64,000 bases of DNA, taken from Chloroflexota bacterium (GTDB lineage Bacteria; Chloroflexota; Dormibacteria; Dormibacterales; Dormibacteraceae). The stretch spans positions 1 to 64,000 of the forward strand of contig VBFH01000022.1 of assembly GCA_005883575.1 (NCBI GenBank). The letters run 5' to 3'. Position numbers and translations under genes: made by a program. Shown here piece after piece: positions 54,979-62,553 of the stretch (positions within the stretch are counted from its first letter, which is position 1; each line of letters opens with the position of its first letter). The notes below the pieces were generated by a model. That model was not told where the DNA came from. It worked only from the letters and a program-made list of their open reading frames with translations, and ran no database searches.

Positions 54979-56172
54979 ATGATTTCGTTCGAGCTGAGCG
55001 ACGAGCAGAAGGAGATCCGGGATTGGGTTCACAGCTTCGCCGAGAGGGAGATCCGCCCGGTGGCCCACCAGTACGACGAATCCGAGGAGTTCCCCTGGCC
55101 GATCGTCAAGAAGGCGGCCGAGGTCGGGCTGTATGGGACCGAGTTCCTGCAGCAGACCTACGGCGACGGGACGGGCATCATGCCCGCCCTGGTCGCCGAG
55201 GAGCTGACCTGGGGCTGCGCCGGCATCGCGCTCGCCATCCAGGGCACCGGGCTGCCCGTGGCCGCCATCTTCTCCCAGGGCACGCCGGAGCAGATCTCGA
55301 CCTGGATCCCGGCCTGCTTCGGCACCCCTGACAAGCCGGCCCTGGGCGCCTTCGCGGTCACCGAGCCCGACGCGGGTTCGGACGTTTCCTCGATGAAGAC
55401 GCGAGCCGTCCGCAAGAACGGCGACTGGGTGATCAACGGCCAGAAGGTGTTCATCACCAACGGCGGCATCGCCGACGTCCACGTGGTCGTCGCCGCAGTC
55501 GAGCCTGAGCTCGGCACGCGCGGCCAGGCAAGCTTTGTCGTGCCACCGGGCACCAAGGGCCTGCGCATGGGCAAGAAGGAAAAGAAGATGGGCATCCGCG
55601 CCTCGCACACGGCCGAGGTGCTGCTGGAGGATTGCATCGTCCCGGTCGAGAACGTGCTCGGTGGCATGGAGAAGCTCGAGGCGCGGCTGGCCAGGGCGCG
55701 AGAAGGCAAGTCACAGCGCTCGTCGGTGGCTTTGAAGACGTTCGAGCTGTCGCGTCCCATCGTGGGCGCCCAGGCGCTGGGGATCGCCCGGGCGGCGTTC
55801 GAATTCGCCCTGGACTACGCCAAGCAGCGCAAGCAGTTCGGGCGCACCCTGATCGCGAACCAAGCGATCGCCTTCATGCTCGCCGACATGGCAACTGAGA
55901 TCGAGGCCACGCGGGCGCTGATCTGGCGGGCGCTGTGGGAAGGCCGCAGCGGCGGCGAGTTCAAGCGCGCTGAGGGTTCGATGGCGAAGCTGAAGGCCGG
56001 CGAGGTTGCGGTCAGGGTCACGGAGCAGGCGATCCAGATCTGCGGCGGCTACGGCTACATCCGCGACTTCCCGGTCGAGAAGTGGCACCGCGACGCCAAG
56101 ATCTACACCCTCTTCGAGGGCACGAGCGAGATCCAGCGACTGGTCATCTCGCGGGCTCTGGCCGCAAGCTAG
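54979..56172 (+). CDS. acyl-CoA dehydrogenase
   Basis: 397 residues. FAD enzyme oxidising acyl-CoA to enoyl-CoA. Signatures: AVTEPDAGSDVSSM, ITNGGIADVHVV, QRKQFGRTL, QICGGYGYIRDFPVEKWHRDAKI, and catalytic Glu in LFEGTSEIQRLV. Chain-length preference is unknown. AGGGAC lies just before ATG 54979. It is followed 6 nt later by a TetR gene that probably controls it. Confidence 0.94.
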   Translation: MISFELSDEQKEIRDWVHSFAEREIRPVAHQYDESEEFPWPIVKKAAEVGLYGTEFLQQTYGDGTGIMPALVAEELTWGCAGIALAIQGTGLPVAAIFSQGTPEQISTWIPACFGTPDKPALGAFAVTEPDAGSDVSSMKTRAVRKNGDWVINGQKVFITNGGIADVHVVVAAVEPELGTRGQASFVVPPGTKGLRMGKKEKKMGIRASHTAEVLLEDCIVPVENVLGGMEKLEARLARAREGKSQRSSVALKTFELSRPIVGAQALGIARAAFEFALDYAKQRKQFGRTLIANQAIAFMLADMATEIEATRALIWRALWEGRSGGEFKRAEGSMAKLKAGEVAVRVTEQAIQICGGYGYIRDFPVEKWHRDAKIYTLFEGTSEIQRLVISRALAAS

Positions 56173-56178
56173 GTCGTC

Positions 56179-56775
56179 GTGGCGGTCCCTGCGGCTCAGC
56201 TTCGGCGCGACGCACGGATCGAACGGCGCCGCAAGCGGATCGCCGAGGCCGCACTCGCGTTGTTTGCGGGTCGAGGATACACCGTGACCTCGGTCGACGA
56301 TATCGTCACCCGGGCGCGCGTTTCCAAGTCCGCGTTCTACGAGTTCTTCGAGTCCAAGGAGCACTGCTTTCGGGAGCTGCTGGACCAGGAGGGCGGCTCG
56401 TTGATTCACGACGTCCTCGCGGACGCGGCCACCGGCCACGACCACCACGAGAGGCTGCGGCGCGGCATCACGCGGTTCGTGCGTTCGTGTTTCGAGCGGT
56501 CGGACGTGGCTCGGCTGCTGATCGTGGAGTCGGTCGGGTTGAGCCAGGGGGTGGAGGGGGTCCGCCATGAGCTGCAGGCGCGATTTGCCGACGCGGTGGC
56601 GGAGGAGGTCCGGCATGCGATGACGCACGACGCCTTCTATGCCGACAAGGATCCGGCGGTTTTCGGGCGGGCGGTGGTCGGGGCGGTGAGCGACGCGGTG
56701 GGCTACTTCCTGACGCATCCGGGGGTCGACGCCGATTCGCTGGCGGCAAGCCTATGCGTGATCTTCGCGCCTTAG
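56179..56775 (+). CDS. TetR/AcrR-family transcriptional regulator
   Basis: 198 residues. N-terminal helix-turn-helix (about 20-65: RIAEAALALFAGRGYTVTSVDDIVTRARVSKSAFYEFF, shown here only by its position and end); ligand-binding helical domain after that. It is co-transcribed with the acyl-CoA dehydrogenase, so an acyl-CoA or fatty-acid ligand is plausible (inference). GTG 56179. Its stop overlaps the convergent mntP stop by 4 nt. Confidence 0.9.
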   Translation: MAVPAAQLRRDARIERRRKRIAEAALALFAGRGYTVTSVDDIVTRARVSKSAFYEFFESKEHCFRELLDQEGGSLIHDVLADAATGHDHHERLRRGITRFVRSCFERSDVARLLIVESVGLSQGVEGVRHELQARFADAVAEEVRHAMTHDAFYADKDPAVFGRAVVGAVSDAVGYFLTHPGVDADSLAASLCVIFAP

Positions 56776-57341
56776 ACGTTCAGCAGCCTCAACGCCAGAA
56801 GGACGAGCGCGACCATGATCAGCGCACCTCCGGCCGCCTGTTCCGATCGTTCGCGCACCGCTTCGCTGAGCCGGGCGCCGAGCCGTAGGCCGGCCTGCGC
56901 GGCGACGGAGGCTTGCAGGGCGATCCACATCACCGTCAGCGCAATCGAGAGTCCGAGCAGGCCGGCGCTGACGCCGATCGTGAGCTCGTCGACACTGATG
57001 CTCAGACCGAGGTCGAGGACGGCCAGGCCACGCGCATGCGCGAGCAACCTAAGGCGCCGCTCGTCTTCGTCATCGCTCATGCCCGAGCGAAGGAGCAAGA
57101 GGCCGGCAAAGACGAGAAACAGAATTCCGCCATAGCCGGCCCACGCCCCGACGAAGCTGCCCACGACACGGCCGATGACCAGGCCGAGGATCGGCATCCC
57201 CGCCTCGAAGGCGGTGAAGACCAGGGTGATCCGGAGCCGGTCGCGTTGCTCCAAGCCGGCCACCCCGAGCGCCGCGGCGAGGGCGAAGGTATCGAGGGCG
57301 AGGGGGAGGAGGAGACCAGCCGTGACCAGCAACTGGCGCAC
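56772..57341 (-). CDS. mntP: putative manganese efflux pump MntP
   Basis: 189 residues, six membrane helices in two related halves. Conserved acidic residues in PLALDTFALAAALG and GLSISVDELTIGVSAG match MntP. It exports Mn2+ from the cell. GTG 57341 is the annotated start. It is transcribed away from the SOS-type promoter at 57.37 kb, 32 bp from the LexA box, so it may also be affected by LexA. Confidence 0.88.
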   Translation of the reverse strand: MRQLLVTAGLLLPLALDTFALAAALGVAGLEQRDRLRITLVFTAFEAGMPILGLVIGRVVGSFVGAWAGYGGILFLVFAGLLLLRSGMSDDEDERRLRLLAHARGLAVLDLGLSISVDELTIGVSAGLLGLSIALTVMWIALQASVAAQAGLRLGARLSEAVRERSEQAAGGALIMVALVLLALRLLNV

Positions 57342-57364
57342 CGCAAGAGCTTAACAACCGCCCA

Positions 57365-57393
57365 TTGCGCCTCGAACGCGCGTTCGCTACAAT
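57365..57393 (+). promoter_or_regulatory. sigma70-type promoter with a LexA (SOS) box between -35 and -10
   Basis: TTGCGC (57365-57370), 17 bp, TACAAT (57388-57393). CGAACGCGCGTTCG (57373-57386) is a perfect palindrome of the CGAAC-N4-GTTCG type recognised by Gram-positive LexA, and it fills the spacer. Confidence 0.7.
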
Positions 57394-57404
57394 TGATGTC
57401 GAAC

Positions 57405-57770
57405 ATGCGTACGCTGGCAACCCAGGTCAAGCTGCACCGTCTGGTCCGGGCCTTCGGCGAGGCCCACGGCCGCCTGGCGTCCGAGCCGGACCATCGTCGG
57501 GCGGTCGGCCCCGTCGTGGACAGGTTGCTGGAGTTGGCGGCTGATGTGAGGACGTCGTGGCGCCGCGAGAGCCTGGTGCAACCTCTGGAGGCGCCGCTGG
57601 AGGCCTACGTGGCGGATTCGCTGCGCACGGCCGAGCTGGCGATCGCCGGGCTGCGCCAGGCCGGCGCGGACCTGGAGTTGCTGCGCGGCGACTTCGAGGG
57701 AGCGGCGATGCCGCTCGAGGTGTTCATGCGCGGCCTGAACGCGGAACCGGCTCTGCAGCGCTCAGCATAG
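57405..57770 (+). CDS. unknown 121-residue protein under SOS control
   Basis: Mostly helical, soluble, without cysteines, no known domain recognised. N-terminus TLATQVKLHRLVRAFGEAHG; the middle has many Arg/Glu/Leu. The transcription start predicted from the promoter (57400) favours ATG 57405; ATG 57396 is in frame upstream. The LexA box makes DNA-damage induction likely. No nuclease, polymerase or toxin motif is visible. Confidence 0.75.
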   Translation: MRTLATQVKLHRLVRAFGEAHGRLASEPDHRRAVGPVVDRLLELAADVRTSWRRESLVQPLEAPLEAYVADSLRTAELAIAGLRQAGADLELLRGDFEGAAMPLEVFMRGLNAEPALQRSA

Positions 57771-57895
57771 AGGCTCAGTCGGTGTCATCCGCAAGGCGAT
57801 GCAACTCGCCGCACATGATCAACCGCGCCCGGATATCTAAACCCTAGTGCTTTCCTAAAGGCCTATTATCAAGTCCATAATCTTGCTCGGGCGGC

Positions 57896-58126
57896 CTACT
57901 CGAGCCCCTTGCCCACCGCTCTTTCCAGCTGCTCGAGGCGGATTTTGCCCTCAGCCACGACGCGATCGTCGACCAGGACGACGGGCACGCGCCAGTCGTA
58001 GAGGTCGTGCAACCGATCGTCGGCGTCGACGTCGGCCAGCTCGGGCTCGCAGCCGAGCGAGCGGAGGAGGCTCAGGGCTTCGTCACAGAGCTGGCAGCCC
58101 TGGCGCGTGACCATGACCAGCCTCAT
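57896..58126 (-). CDS. glutaredoxin-like thiol protein
   Basis: 76 residues with redox motif GCQLCDE and cis-Pro in WRVPVVLVDD, a DUF836/glutaredoxin-like fold. Thiol-disulfide exchange in the cytoplasm; the partner is unknown. ATG 58126 is chosen; GTG 58144 is in frame. It follows the LysM gene by 30 nt on the same strand and is probably in the same transcript. Bases 57771-57895 hold no gene. Confidence 0.8.
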   Translation of the reverse strand: MRLVMVTRQGCQLCDEALSLLRSLGCEPELADVDADDRLHDLYDWRVPVVLVDDRVVAEGKIRLEQLERAVGKGLE

Positions 58127-58156
58127 CTGTTGGGCGCCTTGCACGCGGCGGGCAGC

Positions 58157-58468
58157 TCAGCCTGGGAGCCGGAGGCTCTGCCCCACCTCGATCCGCGGCC
58201 CCCGCAGGTCGTTGGCCTGCTCGATGTCGTTGACACGAACTCGCACATCATCCGCCGGATAGTGTTCGGCCGCGATCGACCACAGCGTGTCGCCCGGCTG
58301 CACGACCACGGTCGTGTAGGCGGTTTCCGTGCTTCCGCGGGCGGCCAGGGCGAGTCCGAGGCTCAGGAAGGAGACGGCGGCGACTGCCGCCAGCAGCCGC
58401 CGCACAGAGCGAAAACCGCCGGCACGGGGTGCCCGCCAAGGTTTGAAGCCGTGCCCGGCGCCGTACAT
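58157..58468 (-). CDS. LysM membrane protein, YneA/ChiZ/DivS-like SOS division inhibitor
   Basis: 103 residues. Basic N-terminus, one membrane helix (about 23-45), then a LysM domain (VVVQPGDTLWSIAAEHYP ... VGQSLRLPG). It is divergent from lexA with LexA boxes between, exactly the position of yneA in Bacillus and Rv2719c (ChiZ) in Mycobacterium, which halt division during SOS. ATG 58468 is preferred; ATG 58501 would place the coding start over a LexA box. Confidence 0.8.
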   Translation of the reverse strand: MYGAGHGFKPWRAPRAGGFRSVRRLLAAVAAVSFLSLGLALAARGSTETAYTTVVVQPGDTLWSIAAEHYPADDVRVRVNDIEQANDLRGPRIEVGQSLRLPG

Positions 58469-58484
58469 ACGTTCGGAATCATAA

Positions 58485-58498
58485 CGAACGGTCGTTCG
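58485..58498. promoter_or_regulatory. LexA box 1 (lexA/LysM intergenic)
   Basis: CGAACGGTCGTTCG, CGAAC-N4-GTTCG form. It lies 17 nt upstream of the LysM gene start and 104 nt before lexA. Confidence 0.75.
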
Positions 58499-58512
58499 CA
58501 TGTCAAATTAAC

Positions 58513-58526
58513 CGAACAAAGGTTTG
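58513..58526. promoter_or_regulatory. LexA box 2 (overlaps the lexA -35)
   Basis: CGAACAAAGGTTTG, near-consensus; 28 bp from box 1 centre to centre. It overlaps the lexA -35, so LexA would block its own promoter. Confidence 0.6.
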
Positions 58527-58552
58527 CGCTCGGGGCGCCAAAGTGCTAGGAT
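58524..58552 (+). promoter_or_regulatory. lexA promoter
   Basis: TTGCGC (58524-58529), 17 bp, TAGGAT (58547-58552). The -35 is the same as at the SOS gene promoter at 57365. Confidence 0.6.
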
Positions 58553-58588
58553 CGATCTCAACGTCCCCCACTACGATCTTGAAACCCC

Positions 58589-59218
58589 TTGGAGAACGAC
58601 AAATTGACCGAAACGCTGACCGAACGGCAAACCCGGATTCTCGACTACATCCGCTACGTGACCAAGGTCCGCAACTACCCGCCCAGCGTGCGCGAGATCG
58701 GCGAGGCGGTTGGCCTGAGCTCGAGCTCCACCGTGCACAATCACCTCAACCAGCTGGAGCGCCGGGGCCTGATCAAGCGCGACCCCAGCAAGTCTCGCAC
58801 CGTCCAGCTGGTCGCCGACATCGAGCTCGACCAGGAGCGCCGCAACGCGGTTTCGGTGCCGATCGTCGGCCACGTCGCCGCCGGCAGCCCGATCCTGGCC
58901 GAGCAGAACATCGAAGACCACGTCCTGCTCTCCGCGGAGCTGGCCAAGGACGGCTACTTCCTGCTCCGGGTCCGCGGAGACAGCATGATCAACGCCGGCA
59001 TCCTCGACGGTGACCTGGTCCTGGTCCGGCCTCAACACGAAGCCAGCAACGGCTCGATCGTGGTCGCGCTGATCGACGGCGACGCCACCGTCAAGCGCTT
59101 CGAGCGCAGCGACGGCCACGTCAAGCTGATTGCCGAAAACCCGGCCTACGAGCCGATCGTGACCAACAACGTGAGCCTGGTCGGGCTCGTCCGGGGTGTG
59201 ATCAGGCTTTTCCGTTAG
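58589..59218 (+). CDS. lexA: SOS repressor LexA
   Basis: 209 residues. N-terminal winged helix (about 8-70, RQTRILDYIRYV and PSVREIGEAVGLSSSSTVHNHL); C-terminal S24 protease: cleavage site HVAAGSPI, catalytic Ser in RVRGDSMINAG and Lys in GDATVKRFE. Represses SOS genes until RecA-stimulated self-cleavage. Start TTG 58589 (TTG 58604 also possible). Two LexA boxes upstream imply autoregulation. Its 3' end overlaps hflX by 17 nt. Confidence 0.96.
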   Translation: MENDKLTETLTERQTRILDYIRYVTKVRNYPPSVREIGEAVGLSSSSTVHNHLNQLERRGLIKRDPSKSRTVQLVADIELDQERRNAVSVPIVGHVAAGSPILAEQNIEDHVLLSAELAKDGYFLLRVRGDSMINAGILDGDLVLVRPQHEASNGSIVVALIDGDATVKRFERSDGHVKLIAENPAYEPIVTNNVSLVGLVRGVIRLFR

Positions 59219-60497
59219 CCGTAAAAGTCTCGAACCGACGGGCGGCATGACGGGGGGCCCAACCCCATGCCCGCGTGCCGCCCTCGACGTATTCGGTTCG
59301 CTCCACCCCACCTACTTTGCGTAGCTCGGCCAGGACGCCTTCCCGACCGTAGGGGACAAGGATCTCCACCGGCACGGAGTCGCCGCGGCTGGCTTGGTCG
59401 ATCGCGGCCAAGAGCTCGCCCAGCCCAGTGCGGCTGGTGGCGGAGATGGCAACCGCCCCCGGATAGCGCTGGGTGAGCGCGGCGATCGCCCGGCGCCGCG
59501 ACGCCGGACCGAGCTGGTCGATCTTGTTCAGGGCCACGACTCTTGGTTTCCGGGCGGCACCGAGCTCGGCCAGGACACGCTCCACGGTTCCGGCCTGATC
59601 CTCGACCCAAGGTGAGCTGACATCCAGGACCTGGATCACCAGGTCGGCCTCGGTGACCTCCTCGAGAGTGGCTCGGAAGGCGGCGACCAGGTCGGTCGGC
59701 AGCTTCTGGATGAAGCCGACCGTGTCGGTGAGCAGCAGCTCCCGGCCGGCCGGTAGCTCGAGTTTGCGCGTGGTCGGGTCCAGGGTGGCAAAGAGCCGCT
59801 GTTCGGCTCGCACATCCGCTCCGGTCAGGACGTTAAGCAGCGTCGACTTGCCCGCGTTGGTGTAGCCGACGATCGCCGCCGTGTCCAGCTCCGCGCGGCG
59901 GCGTCCCGTGCGCTGCTGGTGCCGCTGCGTCCGCACCTGCTCGATCTCGCGGTCGAGGTCGCGAAGGCGCTTGCGAATGCGACGCCGCTCGACCTCGATC
60001 TGCTGCTCGCCGAAGCCGCCGCGGGCGCCCACTCCCCCGCGCCGCCCGCCTACCTGGCGGTCATAGGCGTAGGCCCCGATCAGTCGCGGCAGAAGGTGAT
60101 GCAGCCGGGCCGCCTCGACTTGCAGCCGGCCCTCGTGGGTACGTGCGTGCTGAGCGAAGATCTCGAGGATGATCTCCGTCCGGTCGAGCACGCGCGCCTT
60201 CAGCTCCAGCTCGAGGTTGCGCTGCTGGCGGGGACTCAGGTCCTCGTTGCAGATGACCAGGTCGAAAGATCCTTCGACCTTCATGTCGCGCAGCGACGCG
60301 ACCTTGCCCATGCCGATGAAGTGCGCTGGATCGACCTCGGATCGCCGCTGGACGTCAGAGCCGACGACCTCGGTGCCGGCCGTTCTGGCCAGGTCGGCCA
60401 GCTCGGTCATCTGGTCACCGACCGACTCTGGAGTCGAACCCGGGAGCAGGATGCCGACGAGATAGGCCCGCTCCCGCGGGCTCCCGGTCGTGATCAG
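59202..60497 (-). CDS. hflX: ribosome-associated GTPase HflX
   Basis: 431 residues. Splits stalled 70S ribosomes. N-terminal domain begins RAYLVGILLPGS and has IGMGKVASL, then coiled-coil REIEQVRTQR, then the GTPase core with GYTNAGKSTLLN, DTVGFIQKLP and NKID. CTG 60497 overlaps the preceding TGA (CTGA). The conserved segment before the first ATG (60410) shows that translation must begin upstream, and no ATG/GTG/TTG is available there. Confidence 0.93.
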   Translation of the reverse strand: MITTGSPRERAYLVGILLPGSTPESVGDQMTELADLARTAGTEVVGSDVQRRSEVDPAHFIGMGKVASLRDMKVEGSFDLVICNEDLSPRQQRNLELELKARVLDRTEIILEIFAQHARTHEGRLQVEAARLHHLLPRLIGAYAYDRQVGGRRGGVGARGGFGEQQIEVERRRIRKRLRDLDREIEQVRTQRHQQRTGRRRAELDTAAIVGYTNAGKSTLLNVLTGADVRAEQRLFATLDPTTRKLELPAGRELLLTDTVGFIQKLPTDLVAAFRATLEEVTEADLVIQVLDVSSPWVEDQAGTVERVLAELGAARKPRVVALNKIDQLGPASRRRAIAALTQRYPGAVAISATSRTGLGELLAAIDQASRGDSVPVEILVPYGREGVLAELRKVGGVERTEYVEGGTRAWGWAPRHAARRFETFTANGKA

Positions 60498-61666
60498 AGC
60501 TGGAGCTTCCTCATCCGATTCATCGCCTCCTCGAGGCGCGCGTCAGGCGCGGTCACCGAGAGGCGGAAGTATCCCTCGCCGCGGGATCCAAAACCAACGC
60601 CCGGTGTGATGTTGACCCCGACCTGGTCCAAAACGTGGCTCGCAAAGCCGATCGAGTCATAGCCTGCTGGCACAGGCGCCCAGACATAAAACGTCGCCCG
60701 TGGTGGCTTGATCTTCCAGCCCAGGCTGTTGAGGGTGGCCGCGACCAGTCGATGGCGCCGCGCGTAGACCGCGCATGCCGCTCGCGTCTCCTCCTCTCCC
60801 CCATTGATGGCCTCGATCGCCGCCCACTGCACGGCCTGGAAGATGCCGGAGTCGATATTGGTCTTCAACTGGCCGATGAGGTTGACGAGGTCCGAGCGGC
60901 CACACACCCAGCCGATTCGCCAGCCCGTCATGTTGTAGGTCTTGGACAGGGAATGGAACTCGAGACCGATTTCCTTGGCGCCGGGAATCTCAAACAGGGT
61001 CAGCGGTCGGTACCCGTCGAAAGCGATCTCGGAGTACGGAGCGTCGTGACACAGGACGACGTTGTGGCGGTGGCAAAAAGCAACCGCGCGCTCCAGGAAG
61101 TCTCGATCCGCGGTCGCCGCCGTCGGATTGTTCGGGTAGTTGAGCCACATCAGCCGCGCGCGGTCGGCCACGCCGGCGGGAATCGCGTCGAGGTCGGGCA
61201 GCCAGCGGTTCGCTTCGGTCAGGGGCATCGCGTACGGCTCCGCCCCCGCCATGATCGCCCCGGTCACGTAGACCGTGTAGCCAGGATCTGGCGCCAGCAC
61301 CACATCGCCGGGGTCGACCAGCGCCATCGGCACGTGGCTGATGCCGTCTTTGGAGCCGAGCGTGGGCAGGATCTCCGTGCCCGGGTTCAGCTCCACACCG
61401 GCGCGATCGTTGTACCAGCCGGCGATCGACTCCCTCAGCTCCGCGAGGCCGAAGTAAGACGGGTAGCGGTGGTTCGACGGATCGGCCGCGGTTTCCTGGA
61501 GCACGCTGACGATCCGACCTGGCGTCGGCAGGTCCGGGTCGCCGATGCCGAGCGAAATGACATCGACACCTGCGCGCTTTTTCTCCTGCACCTTGCGGTC
61601 GATCTCGGCGAAGAGATAGGGCGGGATGCGACCCAATCGCTGCGCACCCGCAAACGTCTTGCTCAA
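60494..61666 (-). CDS. dapL: LL-diaminopimelate-type aminotransferase
   Basis: 390 residues, fold-type I PLP enzyme. The PLP Lys is in SLSKTYNMTGWRIG; YPNNPTAATA and the Asp/Tyr pair HDAPYSEI bind the cofactor. The sequence resembles DapL, which makes LL-diaminopimelate directly from tetrahydrodipicolinate for lysine and peptidoglycan; another substrate is possible. TTG 61666 overlaps the miaA TGA. Confidence 0.85.
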   Translation of the reverse strand: MSKTFAGAQRLGRIPPYLFAEIDRKVQEKKRAGVDVISLGIGDPDLPTPGRIVSVLQETAADPSNHRYPSYFGLAELRESIAGWYNDRAGVELNPGTEILPTLGSKDGISHVPMALVDPGDVVLAPDPGYTVYVTGAIMAGAEPYAMPLTEANRWLPDLDAIPAGVADRARLMWLNYPNNPTAATADRDFLERAVAFCHRHNVVLCHDAPYSEIAFDGYRPLTLFEIPGAKEIGLEFHSLSKTYNMTGWRIGWVCGRSDLVNLIGQLKTNIDSGIFQAVQWAAIEAINGGEEETRAACAVYARRHRLVAATLNSLGWKIKPPRATFYVWAPVPAGYDSIGFASHVLDQVGVNITPGVGFGSRGEGYFRLSVTAPDARLEEAMNRMRKLQL

Positions 61667-62553
61667 GCCGACTCCGCCATGTAACTGAGGATACCCGCCA
61701 GTGGTTCGGCCTCGATCTCAAACCACCGCACGCGGCGGTCGCGGCGCCACCATCGCAACTGCCGCCGCGCGTACCGGCCGTTCGAGCGCGCCATCGCGGC
61801 CGGCAGCTCAGCGAGCGTGAGCTCCCCGCGAATGTGCCCGAGCGCCTCCGCATAACCGATGCCGGTCAACACCGGCGCCGTGGGCGGCACTCCAGCGTCG
61901 AGCGCAGCTTGCGTCTCGGCGACGAGCCCGCGCTCAACCTGACGGCGGCTGCGTTCTTCGAGCCGGCGGTCGATGACGTCGAGGCTGGCGCTCAGGCCGA
62001 TGCGGCGGGGTTGCCAGGTCGGCGCGGCCCGGGTGCGCATGCGCCGCAGCGGGGGTCCCGCAGTCGCGAGGATCTCGATCGCCCGAATCATCCGCACCGG
62101 GTTGCGAAGGTCAACACCAGGATCGGCGTCGAGGCTCAAGAGCCGCTCACGCAGTGAATCGGTGTCCAGCCGCTCCAGCTCGGCGCGAAGCGCGGGATCA
62201 GGGGGAATCCCCGTCAGCGTGAAACCGTCGCACAGCGCGTCGACGTACAGCATCGTCCCGCCTTCGACGATCGGGAGACGGCCCCGCGACACGATGTCTT
62301 CGATCGCGGCTCGCGCGCCCTCGACGTACTGCGCGGCGTTGAAGCTCGCCGCCGGATCAACGAAATCGATCATGTGATAGCGAACTTGTTGCCGTTGGTC
62401 AGGGCCTGGCTTGTTGGTCGCGATGTCGAGGCGCTGGTAGACCTGCCGCGAATCCGCGACGACAATCTCGCCGCTTAGCTCCAGGGCAAGCTCAAATGCC
62501 AGCTGCGACTTGCCGATCCCGGTCGGCCCCACGACGACCGGAACTGTCGTCAG
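61663..62553 (-). CDS. miaA: tRNA dimethylallyltransferase MiaA
   Basis: 296 residues from CTG 62553, which overlaps the mutL stop (CTGA); GTG 62589 adds 12 residues. P-loop VGPTGIGKSQLAFELA, DSRQVYQRLDIATNKP, GGTMLYVDAL and YARRQLRWWRRD are MiaA signatures. Adds the dimethylallyl group to A37 of tRNAs that read codons starting with U. It forms a mutL-miaA-dapL-hflX transcription unit. Confidence 0.94.
   Translation of the reverse strand: MTTVPVVVGPTGIGKSQLAFELALELSGEIVVADSRQVYQRLDIATNKPGPDQRQQVRYHMIDFVDPAASFNAAQYVEGARAAIEDIVSRGRLPIVEGGTMLYVDALCDGFTLTGIPPDPALRAELERLDTDSLRERLLSLDADPGVDLRNPVRMIRAIEILATAGPPLRRMRTRAAPTWQPRRIGLSASLDVIDRRLEERSRRQVERGLVAETQAALDAGVPPTAPVLTGIGYAEALGHIRGELTLAELPAAMARSNGRYARRQLRWWRRDRRVRWFEIEAEPLAGILSYMAESA

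Noticed and set aside
57771-57895. tRNA or small RNA in the gap after the SOS-controlled gene
   Set aside because: No tRNA arms and no convincing hairpin; nothing supported.
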